From Methylobacterium sp. 77 (GTDB taxonomy: Bacteria > Pseudomonadota > Alphaproteobacteria > Rhizobiales > Beijerinckiaceae), in contig NZ_KB910516.1 of the NCBI RefSeq assembly GCF_000372825.1, positions 1,954,011-2,018,010 of the forward strand: a stretch of DNA of 64,000 nt, given 5' to 3'. A model generated the notes under the pieces. It was not told the DNA's origin. It did not search any database and saw only the letters and a program-made list of their open reading frames with translations. Made by a program: the position numbers and the translations under genes. How positions within the stretch are numbered: position 1 is the stretch's first letter; every line of letters begins with the position of its first letter. Below are positions 55,701 to 64,000 of the stretch, one piece after another.

Positions 55701-56381
55701 ATGACATCCGGCATCACGGGAACCACGAGCACGTCCTCGACGTCCAGCACGAAGACGGCCACCGGCACCTCGCAGGAGATCGCCGGCAATTTCCAGCAGT
55801 TCCTCACCCTGCTGACGACGCAGCTGAAGAACCAGAACCCGCTCGATCCGCTGGACACCAACCAGTTCACGCAGCAGCTCGTGCAATATGCCGGCGTCGA
55901 ACAGCAGCTGAAATCGAACGACCGGCTGGACTCGATCCTCAGCAATTCGAAAGCGGCAAGTGCGGCCTCCGCCACGAGCTTCGTCGGTCAGACGGTTACG
56001 GCGGATGGGCAGGTCGCCGACCTCAAGGACGGTTCCGCAACCTGGACGCTGACACCGTCGCGGGCCGCCAAGCAGGCGGCGATCACGATCACCGATGCCA
56101 AGGGCAACGTGGTCGCGACGCAGACCAAGACCCTCAGCGAAGGTGCACAGAGCTTCACCTGGGATGGGCGGTCCACCTCCGGCTTTACCTCCGCCAATGG
56201 CAGCTACTCGATCAAGGTCGATGCCATCGACGCCACCGGGGCCAAGGTCAACGTCGACACCAAAGTCGCCGGAAAGGTCGACGGCGTCGACCTCAGCGGC
56301 ACGTCGCCGGTCCTGCTGATCGGCAAATTACGGGTGCCGATCTCGAGCGTGCAGAACATCGGAACGGGGTTGTCCACATGA
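55701..56381 (+). CDS. flgD: Flagellar hook-capping protein FlgD
   Basis: 226 residues. The N-terminus is Thr/Ser-rich, then GNFQQFLTLLTTQLKNQNPLDPLDTNQFTQQLVQYAGVEQQLKSNDRLDSI, the FlgD signature. A C-terminal FlgD Ig-like part includes GAQSFTWDGRSTSGFTSANGSYSIKVDA. It scaffolds hook assembly. Same operon as fliK. Confidence 0.94.
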   Translation: MTSGITGTTSTSSTSSTKTATGTSQEIAGNFQQFLTLLTTQLKNQNPLDPLDTNQFTQQLVQYAGVEQQLKSNDRLDSILSNSKAASAASATSFVGQTVTADGQVADLKDGSATWTLTPSRAAKQAAITITDAKGNVVATQTKTLSEGAQSFTWDGRSTSGFTSANGSYSIKVDAIDATGAKVNVDTKVAGKVDGVDLSGTSPVLLIGKLRVPISSVQNIGTGLST

Positions 56382-56485
56382 TCCTGGAAAAAACGAATCA
56401 GATGCAATCGATCCGCTTCAACATATCTTAAGCGGGCGCAAGTAGCTTCCAAGCTCGACAGGTCAGTCGAGTTGTAGAGCGTATC

Positions 56486-56761
56486 ATGACCGAACCAAGC
56501 CGCCCGAGAGTCAAGTACGTCATCGGGCCAGATGGCAGTCCGTTGACGATCGCCGATCTTCCGCCGACCACGACCAGAAGATGGGTCATCCGCCGAAAGG
56601 CGGAGGTCGTCGCAGCCGTCCGCGGCGGTCTTCTCAGTCTCGAGGAGGCCTGCCAGCGTTATACCCTCACCACTGAGGAATTCCTGAGCTGGCAGTTCTC
56701 CATCGACCAGCACGGCCTTGCCGGATTACGTACCACCCGCATCCAGCATTACCGCCACTGA
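56486..56761 (+). CDS. sciP: CtrA inhibitor SciP (DUF1153)
   Basis: 91 residues, matching Caulobacter SciP almost residue for residue as I remember it: RPRVKYVIGPDGSPLTIADLPP, TTRRWVIRRKAEVVAAVRGGLLSLEEACQRY, EEFLSWQFSIDQHGLAGLR. In Caulobacter SciP binds CtrA and blocks CtrA-dependent transcription in swarmer cells. It lies between flgD and fliF, followed by a strong terminator, so it is its own unit. An unusual inverted repeat CTCGAC-N6-GTCGAG (56454-56471) sits 15 bp upstream of the start. Confidence 0.95.
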   Translation: MTEPSRPRVKYVIGPDGSPLTIADLPPTTTRRWVIRRKAEVVAAVRGGLLSLEEACQRYTLTTEEFLSWQFSIDQHGLAGLRTTRIQHYRH

Positions 56762-56828
56762 CGTCGAAACGGGTCGGCATCCGCGTCGGATGCCGATGGT
56801 ACCCTTCGACGAATGGTCGTTCCGAACA

Positions 56829-56863
56829 AAGAACCGCGCCCCTTCCCAGGGCGCGGTTCTTTC
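56829..56863 (+). terminator. Strong hairpin terminator after sciP
   Basis: AAAGAACCGCGCCC (56829-56842) pairs perfectly with GGGCGCGGTTCTTT (56850-56863): a 14-bp stem with a 7-nt loop, followed by CGTTTT. It is 68 bp past the sciP stop and isolates sciP from fliF. Confidence 0.82.
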
Positions 56864-56976
56864 GTTTTCGGGGTCCGGCGCGAGAGAGGCGACGTCTGAT
56901 CAAGTATGTCCGCTCCTGTCGCAGGCCATCGAAAAGGTCGCCCGGCGTCGGCCTTTTTGATCCGCGACACCATTCG

Positions 56977-56992
56977 TTAACCGGACGCTAAC
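56977..56992 (+). promoter_or_regulatory. CtrA-type box upstream of fliF
   Basis: TTAA-CCGGACG-CTAAC: one mismatch from the CtrA consensus TTAA-N7-TTAAC. It sits 73-88 bp upstream of the fliF start in the only spacer before that operon. In Caulobacter the fliF operon is a direct CtrA target. Confidence 0.6.
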
Positions 56993-56998
56993 CACGGC

Positions 56999-57017
56999 CT
57001 GGGCAAATTTTGCCGAG
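56999..57017 (+). promoter_or_regulatory. ftr-like dyad downstream of the CtrA box
   Basis: CTGGGCA-AATTT-TGCCGAG shares the GGCA-N5-TGCC core and 19-bp length with the fliK element at 54167-54185. It starts 6 bp after the CtrA box, where FlbD binding would repress fliF, as ftr4 does in Caulobacter. Confidence 0.55.
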
Positions 57018-57064
57018 CGAGCGCGGCCCATCCGTCGCTCCGGTTCGGGTGGATACGTCGCGTC

Positions 57065-58678
57065 GTGAAGTCGGTTCTCGAACTGGTGACGAAGTTGGGA
57101 CCGGCGCGGCTCGCGGCCATGGTGGCCGTGACGCTGACCCTGGTCGGTTTCTTCGCCTTCGTGATCCTGCGGGTGTCGAAGCCCGATATGGGCGTCCTGT
57201 TCGCCGACCTGTCGATGCAGGATTCCGGCGCCGTCATCCGCGACCTCGATGCGCGCGGGATCAAATACGAGACGCGCGGCGATGCCGGACAGACCATCCT
57301 GGCACCGCGCGCCGACCTGCCGCGCCTGCGCATGGATCTCGCCGGCAAGGGCCTGCCCAGCGCCACAGGCGTCGGCTACGAGATCTTCGACAAGGGCGAC
57401 GCGTTCTCGTCCACCAACTTCGTCCAGAACGTCAATCACCTGCGCGCCCTGGAGGGTGAACTCGCCCGTTCGATCCGCGCCATCGGCCGGGTCCAGGCGG
57501 CGCGCGTCCATCTCGTGATGCCCGAGCGCCGCCTGTTCGAGCGCGACCGCGAAATGCCGAGCGCCGCCATCGTCCTCAAGCTCGTGGGCGACATCGATCC
57601 GTCCCAGGTCCGGGCGATCCGCCATCTCGCCGCCTCCGCGGTGGAGGGCCTGAAGCCGGAGCGGATCTCCATCGTCGACGAGCGTGGCCGCCTGCTGGCC
57701 GACGGGGCCCGTGGCGCCGAGGCCGAGACCGGCTCCGGCCTGGAGGAGAAGCAGGTCGGGCTCGAGCGCCGCCTGCGGTCGCAGATCGAGGAGATCGTGG
57801 CCGGCATCGTCGGCGCCGGCCGCTCGCGGGTTCAGGTCACGGCGGAACTCGACCGGAACCGCATCGAGAGCCGTTCGGAAACCTTCGACCCAGAGAGCAA
57901 GGTCGTCCGCTCGACCCAGACCCGCAGCGAAAGCGCGCTCACCGGAGGCGCCGAGGGCGCCGTGACGGTCGGCAACGAACTGCCGGGCGCGACCCAGCAG
58001 AGCCAGAATGCCGGACCGAAGGACACGTCCAAGAAGGACGAGGAAACCACGAATTACGAGATTTCCCGCGTCACCAAGACGGTGGTGGAGGAAGGCGGGC
58101 GCCTGAAGCGGCTCTCGGTGGCGGTTCTGGTGGACGGCGCCTACGCGCCCGGAGCCGACGGCAAGCCGGTCTACCAGCCGCGCCCGGCCGGCGAGATCGA
58201 GCGGATCGCCACCCTGGTCCGCACCGCCATCGGCTTCGACAAGAGCCGCGGCGACCAGGTCGAGGTCGTCAACCTGCGCTTTGCCGAGACACCGGCACCG
58301 GCCGAGTTCACCGAGCCTTCCCTCGTCCAGTCGCTGCTGGCCCCGACGAAGGAGGACATCATGCGGGTGGTCGAACTGACCGTCCTGTTCCTTCTGACGG
58401 TGATCGTCCTTCTCGCCGTCGTGCGTCCCCTGGTGCGCCGCGTCCTCACCGCCGAACCCGTCCCCGCCATCATGGTCGCGGGGCCGTCGATCTCCACGGG
58501 CGATCCGGTCCTCGATCAGATGCTGGCTCCGCGCGACAACCCCACCGCCCGCCTCGTCGACTTCGCGCAGCTCAACGGAAAGGTGCAGGCGGAGACGGTC
58601 CAGAGGGTCGTCGACATGGTCCGCAGCAGCCCGAGCGAGACCGTCGAGGTCCTGCGCAACTGGATCCACGACAGTTGA
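57065..58678 (+). CDS. fliF: Flagellar M-ring protein FliF
   Basis: 537 residues from GTG 57065. N-terminal membrane segment (LAAMVAVTLTLVGFFAFVIL), the YscJ/FliF domains (MGVLFADLSMQDSGAVIRDLDARGIKYE, GYEIFDKGDAFSSTNFVQNVNHLRALEGELARSIRAI, RVHLVMPERRLFERDREMPSAAIVLKL), and a second membrane segment (VVELTVLFLLTVIVLLAVVRPL) with a short cytoplasmic tail that binds FliG. It forms the MS ring. First gene of the fliF-fliG-fliH-fliN-flbD operon. Confidence 0.95.
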   Translation: MKSVLELVTKLGPARLAAMVAVTLTLVGFFAFVILRVSKPDMGVLFADLSMQDSGAVIRDLDARGIKYETRGDAGQTILAPRADLPRLRMDLAGKGLPSATGVGYEIFDKGDAFSSTNFVQNVNHLRALEGELARSIRAIGRVQAARVHLVMPERRLFERDREMPSAAIVLKLVGDIDPSQVRAIRHLAASAVEGLKPERISIVDERGRLLADGARGAEAETGSGLEEKQVGLERRLRSQIEEIVAGIVGAGRSRVQVTAELDRNRIESRSETFDPESKVVRSTQTRSESALTGGAEGAVTVGNELPGATQQSQNAGPKDTSKKDEETTNYEISRVTKTVVEEGGRLKRLSVAVLVDGAYAPGADGKPVYQPRPAGEIERIATLVRTAIGFDKSRGDQVEVVNLRFAETPAPAEFTEPSLVQSLLAPTKEDIMRVVELTVLFLLTVIVLLAVVRPLVRRVLTAEPVPAIMVAGPSISTGDPVLDQMLAPRDNPTARLVDFAQLNGKVQAETVQRVVDMVRSSPSETVEVLRNWIHDS

Positions 58679-58762
58679 GGGCAAGGGAGACGGAAGCCGC
58701 ATCCGGCACGGGAGCGGCGGCGACGGGACCAGGACCGGTAACAGCGGAAAGGGATTGAGGGC

Positions 58763-59812
58763 ATGGCCTCGGGGTTGACCATCGGAGCGGATCAGGAGAG
58801 CGGCAAGGTCGGCCTGAGCGCCATGACCGGCGCGCAGCGTGCGGCGGCCCTCCTCCTCCTCCTCGGCGAGACCGAAGGGGCGCCGATCTGGCAGATGCTC
58901 GACGAGGAAGAGGTGAAGATGGTCTCGCACGCCATGGTCCAGCTCGGCTCGCTGGAAGCCGAGACCGTCGAGCGGCTCATCGTGGATTTCGTCTCGCGGC
59001 TCTCGTCCGGCGGCGGCATCACCTCGAATTTCGAGCGGACGGAATCGCTCCTGCTCAAGATCTTTCCGACCGAGCAGGTCTCCTCGATCATGGCGGAGAT
59101 CAAGGGCGCCTCGGGCAAGCGCGTCTGGGCGAGCCTGACGCAGATCGACCCCGAGATCCTGGCCTCGTTCCTGCGCAACGAATATCCGCAGACCGTCTCC
59201 GTGGTGCTGTCGAAGGTGCGACCCGACTACGCCGCCAAGGTTCTGACGATCCTGCCCGAGGATTTCGCCATCGACGTCCTCAACCGGATGCTGCGGATGG
59301 AGACGGTGCAGAAGGAGGCCCTGCGCCATATCGAGGAGACCCTCCGCGTCGAGTTCGTCTCCACCATCGCGCAGACGACGCGACGCGATGCGCACGAACT
59401 GATGGCGGACGTGTTCAACGCCTTCGACCGCCAGACCGAAGGCCGCTTCCTCGCGGCCCTGGACCAGGCCAATCGCGGCTCGGCCAAGAAGATCCGCCAG
59501 CTCATGTTCACCTTCGAGGATCTGCTCAAGCTCGATGCGGGCAGCGTGCAGACGCTGCTGCGCAAGGTCGACAACGACACCCTGTGCCGCGCTCTCAAGG
59601 GCGCCGACGAGCGCGTCCGCAACTTCTTCCTGAAGAACATGTCCACCCGCGCGGCCAAGAACATCACCGACGAGATGGGCTCTCTCGGGCCGATCCGCCT
59701 CAAGGATGTCGACGAGGCGCAGGCCAAGATGACCGAGCTCGCCAAGGAACTGGCCGAGAAGGGCGAGATCATGATCGCCAAGTCCAGCGGCGAAGAGGAG
59801 CTCGTCTATTGA
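58763..59812 (+). CDS. fliG: Flagellar motor switch protein FliG
   Basis: 349 residues. MTGAQRAAALLLLLGETEGAPIWQMLDEEEVKMVSHAMVQLGS is the FliG N-domain, followed by the middle domain (VLTILPEDFAIDVLNRMLRME) and the C-terminal torque domain (IRQLMFTFEDLLKLDAGSVQTLLRKVD, ALKGADERVRNFFLKNMSTRAAKNITDEMGSLGPIRLKDVDEAQ) with charged residues for the stator. The stop overlaps the TTG start of fliH by 4 bp (TTGA). Confidence 0.96.
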   Translation: MASGLTIGADQESGKVGLSAMTGAQRAAALLLLLGETEGAPIWQMLDEEEVKMVSHAMVQLGSLEAETVERLIVDFVSRLSSGGGITSNFERTESLLLKIFPTEQVSSIMAEIKGASGKRVWASLTQIDPEILASFLRNEYPQTVSVVLSKVRPDYAAKVLTILPEDFAIDVLNRMLRMETVQKEALRHIEETLRVEFVSTIAQTTRRDAHELMADVFNAFDRQTEGRFLAALDQANRGSAKKIRQLMFTFEDLLKLDAGSVQTLLRKVDNDTLCRALKGADERVRNFFLKNMSTRAAKNITDEMGSLGPIRLKDVDEAQAKMTELAKELAEKGEIMIAKSSGEEELVY

Positions 59813-60396
59813 ACGCCCGCCGCTTCCTCTTCGACACCGATTTCCGCCCTCGCGACGGCGCGACCGCCTCGCCGAAGGAGGCGGCCGCCCTGGCCGAGGC
59901 CGTGGCCCAGGCCCATGCCCGCGGCGTCCAGGAGGGACGCGCCCAGGCGGAAGCCCAGGCCCAGGCCCGCATGGCCGATGCCCTCACCCGCGTCGGTCTC
60001 GCCGCGGCCGGCCTCATCGGTCAGGCCGATGCCCGCGATACGGCCCGCGAGGAGGAGGCCCTGGCCTTCGCCGTGTCCCTGGCGCGCCGCATCGCCGGCG
60101 ATGCCCTCGACACCCAGCCGCTGGCGGCCATCGGCGACGCGGCGCGCGCCGCCCTGCAGCATCTGCGCGGCGTGCCGCATCTCGTGGTCCGCGTGAATGA
60201 CGGGCTGGTGGACGATGCCGAGGCCCTGGTGAAGGGGCTCGCCCGCGAGCGCGGTTTCGAGGGACGCCTCATCGTCCTCGGCGAGCCCGATCTCGCCCCC
60301 GGCGATGCCCGCATGGAATGGGCGGATGGCGGCGTCGTGCGCGACCGCGCCCGCATCGAGGCCGCCGTTCTCGAAGCCATCGGCCACCCTCTCTAA
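59809..60396 (+). CDS. fliH: Flagellar assembly protein FliH
   Basis: 195 residues from TTG 59809, translationally coupled to fliG. The N-terminus is NARRFLFDTDFRP, followed by an Ala/Gln/Arg-rich helix (QAHARGVQEGRAQAEAQAQARMADA) typical of FliH. The C-terminal half (AFAVSLARRIAGDALDTQPL, PHLVVRVNDGLVDDAEALVKGL, LGEPDLAPGDARMEWADGGVVRD) is the FliH/HrpE domain. Known as FlbE in Caulobacter. It regulates the export ATPase. Its position between fliG and fliN supports the call. Confidence 0.87.
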   Translation: MNARRFLFDTDFRPRDGATASPKEAAALAEAVAQAHARGVQEGRAQAEAQAQARMADALTRVGLAAAGLIGQADARDTAREEEALAFAVSLARRIAGDALDTQPLAAIGDAARAALQHLRGVPHLVVRVNDGLVDDAEALVKGLARERGFEGRLIVLGEPDLAPGDARMEWADGGVVRDRARIEAAVLEAIGHPL

Positions 60397-60448
60397 TCCT
60401 GATCCGTCGACGATCGCCTTCGCCGCGTCCCGAACCTGAAAGCCCACG

Positions 60449-60793
60449 ATGTCCGACGATTTCAGCCTGCCGCAGCTCAATGGTATCGAAGCGTCCTTCG
60501 ACGGCCTCGGCTCCGAATCGATCCGTGAAGCGCCCACCACCCCGAAGAGCGCCGCCGACCTCGAACAGGTCTTCGACGTGCCCGTGGTGGTCTCGGCCGT
60601 GCTCGGCTCGTCGCGCATGCCGATCGGCGATCTGCTGCGGCTACAGCCGGGGGCCGTGCTGGAGCTCGACCGCAAAGTCGGCGAGGCCATCGACATCTTC
60701 GTCAACAACCGGCTCGTCGCCCGCGGCGAGGTCGTCCTCGTCGAGGATCGCCTCGGCGTGACGATGACCGAGATCATCAAGAGCGACCACTGA
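60449..60793 (+). CDS. fliN: Flagellar motor switch protein FliN
   Basis: 114 residues. N-terminal linker, then the SpoA domain: VFDVPVVVSAVLGSSRMPIGDLLRLQPGAVLELDRKVGEAIDIFVNNRLVARGEVVLVEDRLGVTMTEII. It forms part of the C-ring with FliG and FliM. Short FliN of this size is normal for alphaproteobacteria. 54 bp before flbD. Confidence 0.95.
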   Translation: MSDDFSLPQLNGIEASFDGLGSESIREAPTTPKSAADLEQVFDVPVVVSAVLGSSRMPIGDLLRLQPGAVLELDRKVGEAIDIFVNNRLVARGEVVLVEDRLGVTMTEIIKSDH

Positions 60794-60846
60794 TCCCGCC
60801 CGCCGCGCTTCGGCGCGAGGCCCCCACCGACACAGGATCCTAGACC

Positions 60847-62211
<1,365 letters not shown>

Positions 62212-62277
62212 AGCACCGGGGCCGGGCCAACCGTCGCGCGCCGTTGCCGCTCCCCGCTCCTTTGACTAGGTGAGGGT

Positions 62278-62655
62278 GTGACGGCGGCCCGTTCCTCGGT
62301 TCGCCCGAAACGGGGCGGGCATTCGGATTTGGCAAAGCAGGAGACGAACACCACCGTGCGGACGGCGAAGTCGGGCTATTCCGACATCGTCCTGGTCTGC
62401 GCGAAATGCACCAAGCGCGTCGGCCTGAAGAAGGACGAGATCCGGGGCCGTTTGAAGCGCGAGGTCAAGCGGCGCGGCCTCGGCCGGGTGACCCGCGTGG
62501 TCTCGACGGGCTGCCTCGGCCCCTGCCCGAAGAAGTTCGTGGCGGTCGCGACCTCGTTCAGCCTGTCGCGCAACCGTATCGTCCTCATCGATCCCGACGG
62601 CGACGCCGCGCAGACCCTCGATACGGTCTATCCGGCCGCCCGCAGGTTCGAGTGA
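62278..62655 (+). CDS. Thioredoxin-like (2Fe-2S) ferredoxin-family protein
   Basis: About 125 residues from GTG 62278. LVCAKCTKRVGLKKDEIRGRLKREV (CxxC), then STGCLGPCPKKFVAVATSF (CLGPC) gives four Cys in the pattern of thioredoxin-fold 2Fe-2S proteins of the NuoE/CooF-associated type. An Arg/Lys-rich surface follows. Function unknown; possibly an electron carrier. A GTG about 26 codons downstream is an alternative start, because the N-terminal extension is basic and poorly conserved-looking. No operon partner is evident. Confidence 0.7.
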   Translation: MTAARSSVRPKRGGHSDLAKQETNTTVRTAKSGYSDIVLVCAKCTKRVGLKKDEIRGRLKREVKRRGLGRVTRVVSTGCLGPCPKKFVAVATSFSLSRNRIVLIDPDGDAAQTLDTVYPAARRFE

Positions 62656-62799
62656 AGCGACCTCCGATTTCAGCCCCAATGCCGCGATAGGCCCGGTCCG
62701 AGACCGATTTTTCGTGGCGGGCACCATGCCGGATGCGGTAACCGCCGAGCAGACAGGATCGTCGCCCTTGGCGCTCGTCTTTTCCGGAGGCTCAGGCAT

Positions 62800-63951
62800 T
62801 TGACCCCCCGCGTCGTGGCACCTCCCCCCGCCCGTATGGGAATCGGACGATCGATCCTGCGCTACCTGCCCGTCCTGGGCACGGTGCTCGGCCTCGTCCT
62901 GGCGATCTGGCTGGTGGCGACCCATGATCTCGCCTCGGTGGCCGATGCCTTCGGGCGGATCGGTATCCTCGGTCTCGGCGGCATCGTGCTGATGCGCATC
63001 GTCGTCCTGACCCTCTGCGGCGTCGCCTGGGAACGGGTGCTGCACCGCCTCTCGTCCACCGCCGAGGCGGGCGCCTTCCTCATCCTCCGTTTCGTGCGCG
63101 ACGGGATCAACGTGCTGCTCCCGGTCGCTTCCGTCGGCGGTGACGTGGTCGGCGGGCGTCTCCTCACCTTCTGGGGCGTGCCGGGGAAACTCGCGGCGGC
63201 ATCGATCCTGGTGGACATGCTGATCCAGGTCAGTACGCAGGCCGTGTTCGTCCTCATCGGCGTCGCACTGCTGATGCAGATGGAGGGCGAGTCTGCCGCC
63301 TCCCTCGCGGCCTGGGCGTTGCGGGCGCTGGGCGTCACCGCCGCTCTCCTCGCCGCCTTCTTCGTCTTCCAGCGCAGCCCGTTGATCCTCGGCGTCGAGC
63401 GCCGCATCGCCGAACTCGGACGACGCTTCCTGCGCGACGAGGAGGACGCAGCTCCCGACCCTGCGCAGGCTACTTCCGGCTCAGCGCAGGCGGCTTTTGG
63501 CTCAGCGCAGGCGACTTGCGCCTCGACCACCGTTTCCGGCGCTGCCGATGCCGGTGTGCACGGCGCACTCGATACGGTCTGGGCACCGAGACGCTGGCCC
63601 CTGCTCTTCCAGGGCTTCGTCCTGCACCTGCTCGCCTGGATGCTCGGTGCGGTGGAGATCTGGATCGCGCTGACCTGCATGGGCGTCGAGGGGCTCGGCC
63701 CGACCGAGGTGATCGTCATCGAGGCCCTGAGCCAGGCCATCAAATCGGCGGCCTTCCCGGTGCCGAGCGGGCTCGGGGTTCAGGAAGGCGGGTTCGTCCT
63801 GGTCGGCGGGCTGTTCGGCATCGATCCCGGCACCGCCATCGCCCTGTCCCTCGCCAAGCGCGTGCCCGACGTGGTGCTCGGATTGCCGTCCCTGATGCTG
63901 TGGCAGACCCTGGAAGCCCGGCGCGCCACGGTAATAGCGCCGCGCGTCTGA
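62800..63951 (+). CDS. Second HpnL-type (UPF0104) membrane protein
   Basis: 383 residues from TTG 62800; ATG 62836 (MGIGRSILRYL) is an alternative. Polytopic: LPVLGTVLGLVLAIWLVAT, GIVLMRIVVLTLCGVAWERVL, FVRDGINVLLPVASVGGDVVGGRLL and VPSGLGVQEGGFVLVGGLFG are the same landmarks as HpnL at 1076-2239. It differs by a 60-residue hydrophilic insert between membrane segments carrying seven-residue tandem repeats. Possible lipid flippase; hopanoid role unproven. The remaining 49 bp of the window show nothing. Confidence 0.8.
   Translation: MTPRVVAPPPARMGIGRSILRYLPVLGTVLGLVLAIWLVATHDLASVADAFGRIGILGLGGIVLMRIVVLTLCGVAWERVLHRLSSTAEAGAFLILRFVRDGINVLLPVASVGGDVVGGRLLTFWGVPGKLAAASILVDMLIQVSTQAVFVLIGVALLMQMEGESAASLAAWALRALGVTAALLAAFFVFQRSPLILGVERRIAELGRRFLRDEEDAAPDPAQATSGSAQAAFGSAQATCASTTVSGAADAGVHGALDTVWAPRRWPLLFQGFVLHLLAWMLGAVEIWIALTCMGVEGLGPTEVIVIEALSQAIKSAAFPVPSGLGVQEGGFVLVGGLFGIDPGTAIALSLAKRVPDVVLGLPSLMLWQTLEARRATVIAPRV
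63463..63525 (+). repeat. Three 21-bp tandem repeats inside the HpnL-type gene
   Basis: 63463-63483, 63484-63504 and 63505-63525 each begin GCGCAGGC and encode AQATSGS, AQAAFGS and AQATCAS. In-frame and hydrophilic, they lie in the large cytoplasmic or periplasmic loop and look like a recent, length-variable expansion. Confidence 0.85.
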
Positions 63952-64000
63952 CGACGCCCGCGGGTCTTGCGCGGGGTCGCGGACGAAGGCTGTCGAACGC

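Noticed and set aside
56900..59395. 831-codon open frame opposite fliF-fliG
   Set aside because: A shadow of two conserved flagellar genes.

Overview
This 64 kb window is high-GC alphaproteobacterial chromosome. It most likely comes from the Methylobacteriaceae (Methylobacterium/Methylorubrum): the class I PHA synthase closely resembles the Methylobacterium extorquens enzyme as I remember it, hopanoid (hpn) genes are present, and the flagellar/cell-cycle regulators (SciP, FlbD, a CtrA-type site) are alphaproteobacterial. No rRNA, tRNA, insertion sequence, prophage or CRISPR array was seen. Most of the window is ordinary core chromosome.

Layout. 0-3.6 kb: hopanoid genes hpnL-hpnM-hpnI (minus, hpnI cut by the window edge), divergent from a glycine-amidinotransferase homologue; a perfect TGTCTATC/GATAGACA palindrome lies between them. 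3.8-11 kb: envelope and stress genes (MipA/OmpV porin, GST, an alpha/beta-hydrolase lacking its nucleophile, a possible NepR-like protein plus a single-domain response regulator, a Tat-exported dienelactone hydrolase, an unknown gene behind two GTTC-N7-GTTC LexA-type boxes, DUF192, a double cold-shock protein). 11-20 kb: a DUF1624 membrane protein, the complete efp/epmA/epmB translation-factor module, YdcF, DUF599/DUF3253, acylphosphatase, and an ArsR/SRPBCC-GyrI pair. 20-32 kb: methionine aminopeptidase, gamma-glutamylcyclotransferase, an HD-GYP protein, propionyl-CoA carboxylase alpha subunit, an L,D-transpeptidase, an HDAC-like deacetylase, ribB, aroC, anmK and tyrS. 32-47 kb: a giant AsmA-family protein, a peroxiredoxin, an M23 peptidase, prfB with its programmed frameshift, small secreted proteins, an aminotransferase, phaC-GNAT, a FadL porin and an FAH-family hydrolase. 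47-54 kb: DUF808, bioB, an orphan histidine kinase behind three 13-bp direct repeats, a TVP38 protein, a PmtA-like methyltransferase and mnmA. 54-62 kb: flagellar genes fliK-flgD, sciP and fliF-fliG-fliH-fliN-flbD. 62-64 kb: a 2Fe-2S-like protein and a second HpnL-type membrane protein.

Two themes stand out. First, the amidinotransferase beside hpn genes is a good candidate for the unassigned enzyme that makes guanidine-substituted bacteriohopanetetrol cyclitol ether, a lipid known from Methylobacterium. Second, the flagellar promoters look wired as in Caulobacter: a CtrA-type box plus an ftr-like dyad at fliF, and a sigma-54 promoter with a matching ftr-like dyad about 90-110 bp upstream at fliK, with both the FlbD activator and the CtrA inhibitor SciP encoded alongside.
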